The notes beneath the pieces are model-generated. The model was not told the origin of the DNA. It did not search any database and saw only the letters and a list, made by a program, of their open reading frames with translations. From contig DJXS01000136.1 of assembly GCA_002448395.1 (NCBI GenBank), forward strand, positions 1 to 13,082: a stretch of 13,082 bases of DNA, written 5' to 3'. Both the position numbers and the translations under genes were made by a program. Every line of letters begins with the position of its first letter. Position 1 is the first letter of the stretch. This DNA is from Lachnospiraceae bacterium UBA6998 (GTDB lineage Bacteria > Bacillota > Clostridia > Lachnospirales > Lachnospiraceae). Shown one piece after another: positions 1 to 7,500 of this stretch.

Positions 1-65
1 AGCTGTATGCTCTCCTCCTTCCCTGCCGCCGCAAGGACATAGCAGGTCTTACTTCTTCCCTTCAT
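1..65 (-). CDS. Start of an overlapping gene, possible ANTAR-type regulator (partial)
   Basis: An ATG at 65 opens a frame that stays open to the left edge, giving 21 codons (MKGRSKTCYVLAAAGKEESI, then Q). It overlaps the last 17 bases of glnA in another frame. A GGAGG at 75-79 sits 9 bases before this ATG, a good ribosome binding site, whereas the ATG at 71 is only 3 bases away. The segment CYVLAAAGKEES looks like a first beta strand and turn of a receiver-like domain. From memory, ANTAR antiterminators encoded behind glutamine synthetase genes in Clostridia (NitR of Clostridium saccharobutylicum is the described example) begin similarly. The assignment is inference from 21 residues and context, because the ANTAR domain would lie outside the window. 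It could instead be an unrelated gene or a chance open frame. Confidence 0.45.
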   Translation of the reverse strand, partial: MKGRSKTCYVLAAAGKEESIQ

Positions 66-1275
66 AAACATACGCCTCCAGACACGATTTGGGCACATGG
101 CGTCTCACCAGTTCACTCTCCATCGCGCATTGCGTCGCCTCCTGCCTGGATGCCGGGAGCTGCTCCAGACCTCTCATCAGCGCCGGATCCTCTTTGTAGA
201 GGTTTGCTTCTATTGACTGCGGCGGCGTCATATTCTGGCTCATTCCCTCCAGTCCCGCATAGATCAGCAGGGCAAAAGCCAGATACGGATTGGCTAGCGG
301 ATCCGGGGAGCGAAGTTCGATCCTTCTGCGGCCGGACGGGTCTGCCGGCACACGGATCAGCTGAGACCTGTTCTGTACCGACCAGCTGATATAGCGAGGC
401 GCTTCCATGCGGCCGAACCGCCAGTAAGACTGCTCTGACGGATTCAGGAACAGTGTGATCTCGCGAATGTGCTTGAGAATACCGGCCATAAAGGCGTCAA
501 GATCTTCTTTCCTGTCCTCCCCGTCAATCCGATGGACTGAAATATTGAGGTGCATGCCGCTGCCCGGCTTGTCAGCGATCGGTTTAGGCGAGAAATCCGC
601 CGCATAGCCGTCCGCCGCGCAGATGCTGCGCACTGCCCATTTGAACGTGGAAGTATTGTCAGCCGCTGTCATCGGATCGCCGTACCGGAAGTCGATTTCC
701 ATCTGGCCGGGACCCTGCTCGTGGTGGGAGGACTCGGGCGTAATTCCCATCTCCACAAGCGCATAGCATATATCCCTGCGCAGGTTCTCGCCTGAGTCCA
801 AGGGATCAATGTCCATATAACCGGCCTGATCGATGGGCTCGTCGGTCTTTCGTCCTCGCTCGTCCTGCCGGAATACGTAGAACTCCACCTCGGGGCCGAA
901 TTTCACTTCAACTCCTCTTGACCGAGCTTCCTCCATCGCTATTTTGAGCATATAGCGCGTATCTCTCTCAAACGGCGTCCCGTCCGGGTACACGATATCG
1001 CAGAACATGCGGCAGACCCTGCCGTCCGCGGGTCTCCAGGGAACGATCGAGATAGTGGAAGGGTCGGGCCTTAAAAAGAGATCGCTGCGGATGTCCGCGT
1101 CGAAGCCCGCGATGGCGGCTCCGTCGATGGAGATCCCGTATTTCATGGCTCTCTCCAGTTCCCCGGACATGATCGCGATGTTCTTCTGAGTTCCAAACAC
1201 GTCAAAATATGCCAGCCTTATAAACTCGACGTCATTCTCTTCAATAAACTCACGGATCTGACTGTAACTCTGCAT
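49..1275 (-). CDS. glnA: Glutamine synthetase, type I, short form
   Basis: Cytoplasmic enzyme joining ammonia to glutamate with ATP to give glutamine. The 408-residue product carries the type I active-site set: D51 in IDGAAIAGF, E129 and E131 in GPEVEF, E186 and E193 in HHEQGPGQMEID, H242 in GSGMHLNIS, R286 and E291 in the loop before EAPRYISW, R303 in NRS, and E320/R322 in IELRSPDPLANPY. It should therefore be catalytic. The family is usually about 440 residues; the shortfall is mainly at the C-terminus, where the tail of roughly 25 residues that clasps the two hexamer rings is missing. The adenylylation-site region (ANLYKEDP) does not match the E. coli type, which fits a form not controlled by adenylylation. 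The ATG is one base past the pyrG stop with GAGGT 10 bases upstream inside pyrG, so translation is probably coupled. Confidence 0.93.
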   Translation of the reverse strand: MQSYSQIREFIEENDVEFIRLAYFDVFGTQKNIAIMSGELERAMKYGISIDGAAIAGFDADIRSDLFLRPDPSTISIVPWRPADGRVCRMFCDIVYPDGTPFERDTRYMLKIAMEEARSRGVEVKFGPEVEFYVFRQDERGRKTDEPIDQAGYMDIDPLDSGENLRRDICYALVEMGITPESSHHEQGPGQMEIDFRYGDPMTAADNTSTFKWAVRSICAADGYAADFSPKPIADKPGSGMHLNISVHRIDGEDRKEDLDAFMAGILKHIREITLFLNPSEQSYWRFGRMEAPRYISWSVQNRSQLIRVPADPSGRRRIELRSPDPLANPYLAFALLIYAGLEGMSQNMTPPQSIEANLYKEDPALMRGLEQLPASRQEATQCAMESELVRRHVPKSCLEAYVYEGKK

Positions 1276-1276
1276 T

Positions 1277-2899
1277 TTATCTATTACCTCGCTTTACTTT
1301 CCTGTTCACTGCCGCCATCACAAGTCCCGCAAAGAGCGGGTGCGCCCGGTTGGGCCTCGATTTGAACTCGGGATGTCCCTGTGTTCCAATATAATATGGA
1401 TGGTCGCTCCATTCAATCATTTCTACGATCCTGCCGTCCGGAGATATCCCGGAGAAGGTCAGGCCTGCGGCAACAAGCTGCTCCCTCATCTCGTTGTTTA
1501 CTTCATAGCGGTGGCGGTGTCTCTCGGAAATCTTATCGCTGCCATAAAGCCTGTGTGCGAGTGATCCCCTCTTAAGCACACAGGGATACGCGCCCAGGCG
1601 CATCGTTCCGCCGAGCTGCGTGACGCCTTCCTGCTCCGGCATAAGGTCGATGACCGGATGGAACGTTTCCGGATCAAGTTCCGAACTGTTCGCGTCTTTC
1701 CAGCCCACGACATTTCTCGCGAATTCGACCAGCGCCATCTGCATGCCGAGGCATATTCCGAGGAAGGGAATGCCGTTAATCCTGGCGTACTGCGCTGCCA
1801 GGATCATCCCCTCTGTTCCCCGGCTGCCAAAGCCGCCGGGAATGATCATTCCATCGATCACTCCCAGTTTCCCGCCGATCCTTTCGGGTTCCTTTTCAAG
1901 TTTCTCTGAATCCACCCACTTGATACTCACCTCCGCGTCATTGGCAAATCCTCCGTGATGGAGCGCCTCCACGACGCTGAGATAGGAGTCGTGCAGCTGC
2001 GTGTATTTGCCCACCAGCGCTATTGTGACTTTGACCTTTGGGTTCTGCATTGCATGCACGATCCTGCTCCAGTCGGACAGATTGGGCTCGGGACAAGGGA
2101 GCCGCAAACAGTCGCAGACCACTTCCGCCAGGTGTTCTTCTTCCATCATGAGCGGGACCTCATAAATTGAGGACGCGTTAAGATTCTGCAGGACATGGGT
2201 GACGGGCACGTTGCAAAACAGCGCGATCTTATCTTTCATCGCCTGCGGGATCTCATACTCGGACCTGCACACGATAATATCTGCCCTGATTCCCATCCTC
2301 TGAAGTTCCCGGACACTCGCCTGGGTCGGTTTGGTCTTGAGTTCTTCAGAACCGTGCAGATAAGGCATGAGTGTCACATGGATCATGCAGCATGTTCCCT
2401 GCGGCTTCTCCTGCATGAACTGGCGGATCGCCTCGTAGATGGGCTGGGATTCAATATCTCCGACTGTTCCGCCCACTTCGATGATCGCGATGGTATCATC
2501 AGCGTCCCCTGCTCCCACATAGAACCTGCTCTTGATCTCATTTGTGACATGGGGGATGACCTGAACTGTGCCTCCGCCATAGTCGCCCCGGCGCTCTTTG
2601 TTGAGGACGGACCAGTATATTTTGCCGGACGTGACATTGCAGTTGTGGTCAAGGCTTTCGTCGATAAAGCGCTCGTAGTGACCAAGATCGAGGTCTGTCT
2701 CCGTCCCGTCGTCTGTAACGAAGACCTCTCCGTGCTGGATCGGATTCATCGTTCCGGGATCAATGTTCAGGTAGGGGTCGAACTTCTGCATGGTCACCTT
2801 ATAGCCTCGTGACTTCAGAAGACGCCCCAATGAAGCCGCCGTAATCCCCTTCCCCAGACCGGATACAACACCGCCTGTCACAAACACATACTTATTCAT
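1277..2899 (-). CDS. pyrG: CTP synthase (glutamine-hydrolysing)
   Basis: Makes CTP from UTP, ATP and glutamine, the last step of pyrimidine nucleotide synthesis, in the cytoplasm. The 540 residues match the usual length. The synthetase domain (about 1-265) starts [18 protein letters not shown] with its ATP-binding loop, followed by [20 protein letters not shown] (38-57), [16 protein letters not shown] (63-78) and [11 protein letters not shown] (141-151). The class I glutamine amidotransferase domain (about 290-540) has PGGFGSRG (354-361), the nucleophile C383 in GICLGMQ, and the triad partners H509 and E511 in [16 protein letters not shown] precedes the ATG. It sits between gltD and glnA, so a major glutamine consumer is expressed with the producers of glutamine and glutamate. 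No G-run initiation site like the attenuated Bacillus pyrG leader is seen. Confidence 0.97.
   Translation of the reverse strand: MNKYVFVTGGVVSGLGKGITAASLGRLLKSRGYKVTMQKFDPYLNIDPGTMNPIQHGEVFVTDDGTETDLDLGHYERFIDESLDHNCNVTSGKIYWSVLNKERRGDYGGGTVQVIPHVTNEIKSRFYVGAGDADDTIAIIEVGGTVGDIESQPIYEAIRQFMQEKPQGTCCMIHVTLMPYLHGSEELKTKPTQASVRELQRMGIRADIIVCRSEYEIPQAMKDKIALFCNVPVTHVLQNLNASSIYEVPLMMEEEHLAEVVCDCLRLPCPEPNLSDWSRIVHAMQNPKVKVTIALVGKYTQLHDSYLSVVEALHHGGFANDAEVSIKWVDSEKLEKEPERIGGKLGVIDGMIIPGGFGSRGTEGMILAAQYARINGIPFLGICLGMQMALVEFARNVVGWKDANSSELDPETFHPVIDLMPEQEGVTQLGGTMRLGAYPCVLKRGSLAHRLYGSDKISERHRHRYEVNNEMREQLVAAGLTFSGISPDGRIVEMIEWSDHPYYIGTQGHPEFKSRPNRAHPLFAGLVMAAVNRKVKRGNR
1286..1290 (-). promoter_or_regulatory. 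glnA ribosome binding site inside the pyrG 3' end
   Basis: GAGGT lies 10 bases before the glnA ATG at 1275 and within the last codons of pyrG. The pyrG stop TAA (1277-1279) is separated from the glnA ATG by one base. Ribosomes finishing pyrG would stop on top of this start, which indicates translational coupling and fixes the glnA start. Confidence 0.7.
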
Positions 2900-2928
2900 T
2901 TGCGTTTCCTCTCCATTTCACAGCAAAT

Positions 2929-2959
2929 GGGGTGCTGCGCCCTGGCAGCGCAATACCCC
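2929..2959 (-). other. Hairpin in the gltD-pyrG gap
   Basis: GGGGT and GCTGC at 2929-2938 can pair with GCAGC at 2945-2949 and ACCCC at 2955-2959, giving ten pairs interrupted by a one-sided GCAAT bulge, with a 6-base loop. There is no T run after it on the minus strand, so it does not look like an intrinsic terminator. It may mark an mRNA processing or stability point between the glutamate synthase pair and pyrG/glnA, or be incidental. No convincing promoter was seen in this 85-bp gap. Confidence 0.35.
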
Positions 2960-2984
2960 TGTTACTGGTGAACGATTCATTCTA

Positions 2985-4505
2985 TTACTGCTCCCGCAGC
3001 GACGTGTATCCCATCAGGAACTCGTCTACTTCCCTGGCGCAGCCGCGTCCCTCGACGATATTCCATACCACCAGAGACTGCCCTCTGTGCATATCTCCCG
3101 CAGTGAAGACTTTTGCAGCATTTGTCCTGTAGTGGTCAGGGCCGTCCGCTGTCTCTACGACGCCCCTTCCGGTGAGCCGGACGCCGAAAGCCTCTGCCGT
3201 ATATGTCTCGCAGCCGGTAAATCCCGCCGCGATCAGAAGCAGGTCGCAGGGAATGATCTTCTCGCTGCCTTCGACTTCCGTGAGCTTTCCGCCTGCAAAC
3301 TCCACTTCTACGGTTCGGATCTTCTTAAGTTTCCCATTTTTGGTGATCAATTCTTTAACTGTCGTTCTGAACACGCGGGGGTCTCTTCCGAACCTGGCAG
3401 CCGCCTCTTCATGGCCGTAGTCGGTCTTGAGCACCCTCGGCCATTCCGGCCAGGGATTGGAGGGTGCTCTCGACAGGGGAGGTGCCGGCATCATTTCCAG
3501 TGCGGTGACACTTTTACAGCCTTGGCGAAGGACTGTTCCTATACAGTCGTTTCCCGTATCGCCGCCTCCGACGATCACAACATGCTTTCCTTTGGCCGTT
3601 CCCCGCGTCTCTCTGCTCCCAGAAAGAAGTCTCTTTGTGTTCTCCGTAAGAAAATCAACAGCGAAACGGACGCCGGGCACTTCCTGCGCCGGCACGGGAC
3701 CAGACGGTTCTTTCTGCGGATCCTCCGAGATTTCCCTTACCTTAACCGACAGAGATCTCGCTTTTTTGGCTCCGCACGCCAGGATCACCGCATCATATTC
3801 TTTCAGGATTGCTTCCGCTCTCTCCGCATCCACGTTCACACCGGTGCGAAAAGTCACTCCCTCCGCCTCCATGAGTTTCTGCCTGCGCTCGATAACGGAT
3901 TTATCAAGTTTCATATTCGGGATCCCGTACATCAAAAGTCCGCCGATCCGGTCTTCCCGCTCGAAGACGGTCACCTGATGACCCCTGTGGTTGAGCTGGT
4001 CTGCCGCCGCAAGGCCCGAGGGACCGCTGCCGATGACAGCCACTTTTTTGCCGCTTCGCTTTGCGGGGATCCGGGGCTGCATCCAGCCGCTTTTGAAGGC
4101 TGTCTCAATGATATACAGCTCGTTGTCATGGATCGTGACCGGATCGTCATTCATCCCGCATATGCAGGCCTTCTCGCACAGTGCCGGGCACACACGGCCG
4201 GTGAATTCCGGGAAGTTGCTGGTCTTAAGCAGCCTTGAAAGCGCGTGGCGCATGTGGTCCGAGTAGATCTGGTCGTTCCATTCGGGGATCATATTGTGAA
4301 GGGGACACCCTGTCACCATTCCGCTCAGTTTCATTGCGCTCTGGCAGAGCGGAACGCCGCAGTTCATGCAGCGGGCGCCCTGCTGTCTCCTCTCTTCGGC
4401 ACTTATGGGAAGGTGAAATTCACAGTAATCCTGCAGCCGCTCCAGCGGAGTCCTGTCTATATTGTTCTGTCTGGCGTATTCCAGAAATCCTGTCGCTTTT
4501 CCCAT
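2985..4505 (-). CDS. gltD: Glutamate synthase small (beta) subunit, NAD(P)H-dependent
   Basis: Supplies electrons from NAD(P)H through FAD and iron-sulfur clusters to the large subunit GltB. The 506-residue protein has the N-terminal cluster domain with C46, C49, C54 and C67 (CMNCGVPLC, then TGCPLHNMIPEWN) and C106, C110, C114 and C116 (GRVCPALCEKAC). An FAD-binding fold follows at 154-185 (VAVIGSGPSGLAAADQ), then the GGLLMYGIPNMKLDK segment (188-202) and the second nucleotide fold at 309-322 (VVIVGGGDTGNDC). The C-terminal AAGFTGCE and TAGDMHRGQSLVVW motifs close the FAD site. Residues about 251-277 form a charged, proline-containing stretch longer than in typical GltD, which explains a length slightly above the usual 490. 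The start has GAGGTG 7 bases upstream and is 9 bp past the gltB stop, so the two subunits are co-translated. Confidence 0.96.
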   Translation of the reverse strand: MGKATGFLEYARQNNIDRTPLERLQDYCEFHLPISAEERRQQGARCMNCGVPLCQSAMKLSGMVTGCPLHNMIPEWNDQIYSDHMRHALSRLLKTSNFPEFTGRVCPALCEKACICGMNDDPVTIHDNELYIIETAFKSGWMQPRIPAKRSGKKVAVIGSGPSGLAAADQLNHRGHQVTVFEREDRIGGLLMYGIPNMKLDKSVIERRQKLMEAEGVTFRTGVNVDAERAEAILKEYDAVILACGAKKARSLSVKVREISEDPQKEPSGPVPAQEVPGVRFAVDFLTENTKRLLSGSRETRGTAKGKHVVIVGGGDTGNDCIGTVLRQGCKSVTALEMMPAPPLSRAPSNPWPEWPRVLKTDYGHEEAAARFGRDPRVFRTTVKELITKNGKLKKIRTVEVEFAGGKLTEVEGSEKIIPCDLLLIAAGFTGCETYTAEAFGVRLTGRGVVETADGPDHYRTNAAKVFTAGDMHRGQSLVVWNIVEGRGCAREVDEFLMGYTSLREQ

Positions 4506-4514
4506 AACTGCACC

Positions 4515-7500
4515 TCAGTTTCCCGTAACTTCCTTGAATGCTTCAAATACCGCCGTTTCATACGGCATCCCCTGCTCCTCATTCCTGCTGATGGCTGTCA
4601 GCATCCGCTGGTAGTCGTTGGGGACGACCTTTTTGAAGTAAGGAATGTACTGCTCGAAATTCTCCAGGACTCTGCGGCCCAGTTTCGACCCGGTCTCTGA
4701 CACGTAATCAGTCAAAATACCGCGCAGCTCCTCGATCTCATATTTCTCCGTCAGTTCCTGAAGCGATACCATGTCTTTGTTCATCCTGCGGTAAAGGCTG
4801 TGATCGGTGTCGAGCACATAAGCGATGCCTCCGCTCATGCCTGCCGCGAAGTTCTTGCCGGTCCGCCCCAGGATCACCGCTCTGCCTCCGGTCATATACT
4901 CCAGGCCGTGGTCGCCGCAGCCCTCCGCCACAGCGACAGCGCCAGAGTTGCGCACACAGAAGCGCTCGCCCGCAATGCCGCAGATATAGGCTTTTCCGGC
5001 CGTCGCGCCATAGAGCGCTACGTTGCCGAGAATAATGTTCTCGCTTGCTTCAAATCTGCTCCGTTTGTCGGGTACCAGGATCAGCTTGCCTCCGGACAAT
5101 CCTTTGCCAAATCCGTCATTTGCGTCTCCTGTGAGCCGGATCGTAAGGCCTTTCGGCAGGAATGCGCCAAAAGATTGTCCTCCGCCGCCTTCCGCGTGGA
5201 CCACAAAAGTATCATCCTGCAAAATGCTGCCGAACTTTTTCGTGATCTCCGATCCGAGGATCGTGCCGAAAGCGCGGTCTGTGGAGGAGACTTTGATGGA
5301 TTTCTCATAGCGGCCGATGCTGACGCTTCCCTCTGCCGCCTCTTTGGCAAGCCCTTCCGCGAAGGCAGGCATGAGGACCGCCATATCCGGTGTAGTCTCC
5401 AGTTTGAAATCATAGAGATTCTTGGGGGCGTAGAGTCCGCAGACATCGCTTTGAACATCATCCTGCGGCAGGACGGGCATAGGAGCCTCTCCCAAAATCT
5501 CCCCCATGTCCACTTTGAAGGCCCTGTCAGTGATAAGTTCCCTGCGGACCCTCAGGCAGTCCGTCCTGCCCGTCATCTCCGCCATAGACCGAAATCCCAT
5601 ACGCGCCATGAGTTCACGCACCTGCTCCGCGATGAAGAACATGAAGCGGGTCACATGCTCAGGGCGTCCGCAGAAGCGGTCTCTGAGCTTCCTGTTCTGA
5701 GTGGCGATACCGACCGGGCATGTGTCCTTGGAACAGACACGCATCATCATACAGCCGAGGGATACAAGAGGAGCTGTAGCAAAACCGAACTCCTCCGCTC
5801 CCAGAAGCGCCGCAATGGCAACGTCCCTGCCGCTCATGAGTTTTCCGTCTGTCTCCAGGACTACTCGGTCACGCAGGCCGTTCTGAGTCAGGCATCTGTG
5901 CGCCTCAGAGAGGCCAAGTTCCCACGGAAGACCCGCATTATGTATGGAGCTTCCGGGTGCAGCGCCGGTCCCTCCGTCATAGCCGGAGATCAGGATCACC
6001 TGTGCACCTGCCTTTGCTACACCAGATGCGATGGTGCCTACTCCTGCCTCCGATACAAGTTTGACGTTGATCCTGGCGTCCCTGTTGGCGTTTTTGAGGT
6101 CATAGATCAGCTGCGCCAGGTCTTCGATGGAATAAATGTCATGATGGGGCGGCGGCGAGATCAGGGCGACCCCGGGGGTCGAATAGCGGGTCTGCGCCAC
6201 CCATGGATACACTTTTTTGCCCGGAAGATGTCCGCCCTCGCCCGGTTTCGCTCCCTGGGCCATCTTGATCTGGATCTCTTCCGCACTGCACAGGTACGCG
6301 CTCGTGACGCCGAATCGTCCCGAAGCCACCTGCTTGATCTTGCTGTTTTTGTTCGTTCCGAAGCGGTCTGTCTTCTCTCCGCCCTCTCCCGTATTGGAGC
6401 GGGCTCCTATGGAGTTCATCGCGATTGCAAGAGTTTCGTGCGCCTCCTCTGACAGAGAGCCGTAACTCATCGCGCCTGTCTTGAAGCGCTTAACAATCTC
6501 TGACGCGGGTTCCACTTCGTCGATCGGAACAGGGTCCCCCGCGGGGACGAATTCCAGAAGACCGCGCAGTGTGTGGGGTCTCTTCGCGTCGTCCACAAGA
6601 TCCGTGTATTCCCTGAATTTCTCATAGGAATCCGTGCGCACCGCTCTCTGCAGAGCGATGATCGTCTCAGGGCTGTACATATGGTCTTCTTTGTCCCTGC
6701 CGCTGCGCAGGTAGTGGAATCCGACGGAGTCCAAAGTTTCGTCCACTCCCAGTCCCAGAGGGTCAAAAGCGTGATCGTGCCGGAAAGCCACTCCCTCCTC
6801 TATTTCCTTGATGCCGATGCCGCCCACACGGCTGACTGTGCCGGTGAAGTAGCGGTCGATCACTTCTCTGCCCAGTCCGATGGCCTCGAAGATCCTGGCC
6901 GACTGATAAGACTGCAGGGTTGAAATTCCCATCTTGGCCGCTATTTTGACAACGCCGAATAAAAGGGCGTGGTTATAATCCTCTACAGCTGTGTGATAAT
7001 CTTTGTCCAAAATGCCCAGTTCAATCAGTTCCCCGATGCACTCATGCGCCAGATAAGGGTTGACAGCCCGGGCGCCGAAACCAAGAAGCGTCGCGACCTG
7101 GTGCACGTCTCTGGGCTCTCCGCTCTCCAGGATCAGGGATACGGCCGTGCGCTTTTTCGTGCGGACCAGGTGCTCCTCCACACTGGAGACCGCCAGCAGG
7201 GACGGGATTGCCACGTGATTCTCGTCCACGCCGCGGTCTGAAAGGATGATTATGTTGGCCCCGGCAGCTGCGGCGCGGTCCACCGCGATGTTAAGCTGTT
7301 CAAGGGCCCGCTCAAGGGAGGTGTTCTTGTAATAGAGAAGCGGCACTGTCCTGGTATGGAAGCCGGGTTTGTCCAGGTTCCGGATCTTGAGGAGGTCTAC
7401 GCCTGTCAGGATCGGGTTGTTGACTTCCAGAACCGTGCAGTTAGCGCTCTTCTCCTGCAGGAGATCGCCGTCCGAGCCGATGTATACGGTGGTATCGGTC

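Noticed and set aside
12..20. AAGGAGGAG on the minus strand as the binding site of a gene beyond the left edge
   Set aside because: No start codon follows within the 11 bases left, and the stretch reads as codons of the overlapping gene that starts at 65.
2195..2812. Plus-strand open frame (205 codons) across pyrG
   Set aside because: Antisense to conserved CTP synthase sequence; shadow frame.
3087..4238. Plus-strand open frame (383 codons) across gltD
   Set aside because: Antisense to a well-supported gltD; the product looks like random composition.
4800..6452. Long plus-strand open frame (550 codons)
   Set aside because: It is fully antisense to gltB, which has clear motifs throughout. 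The frame arises from codon use in gltB, and its product shows no domain.
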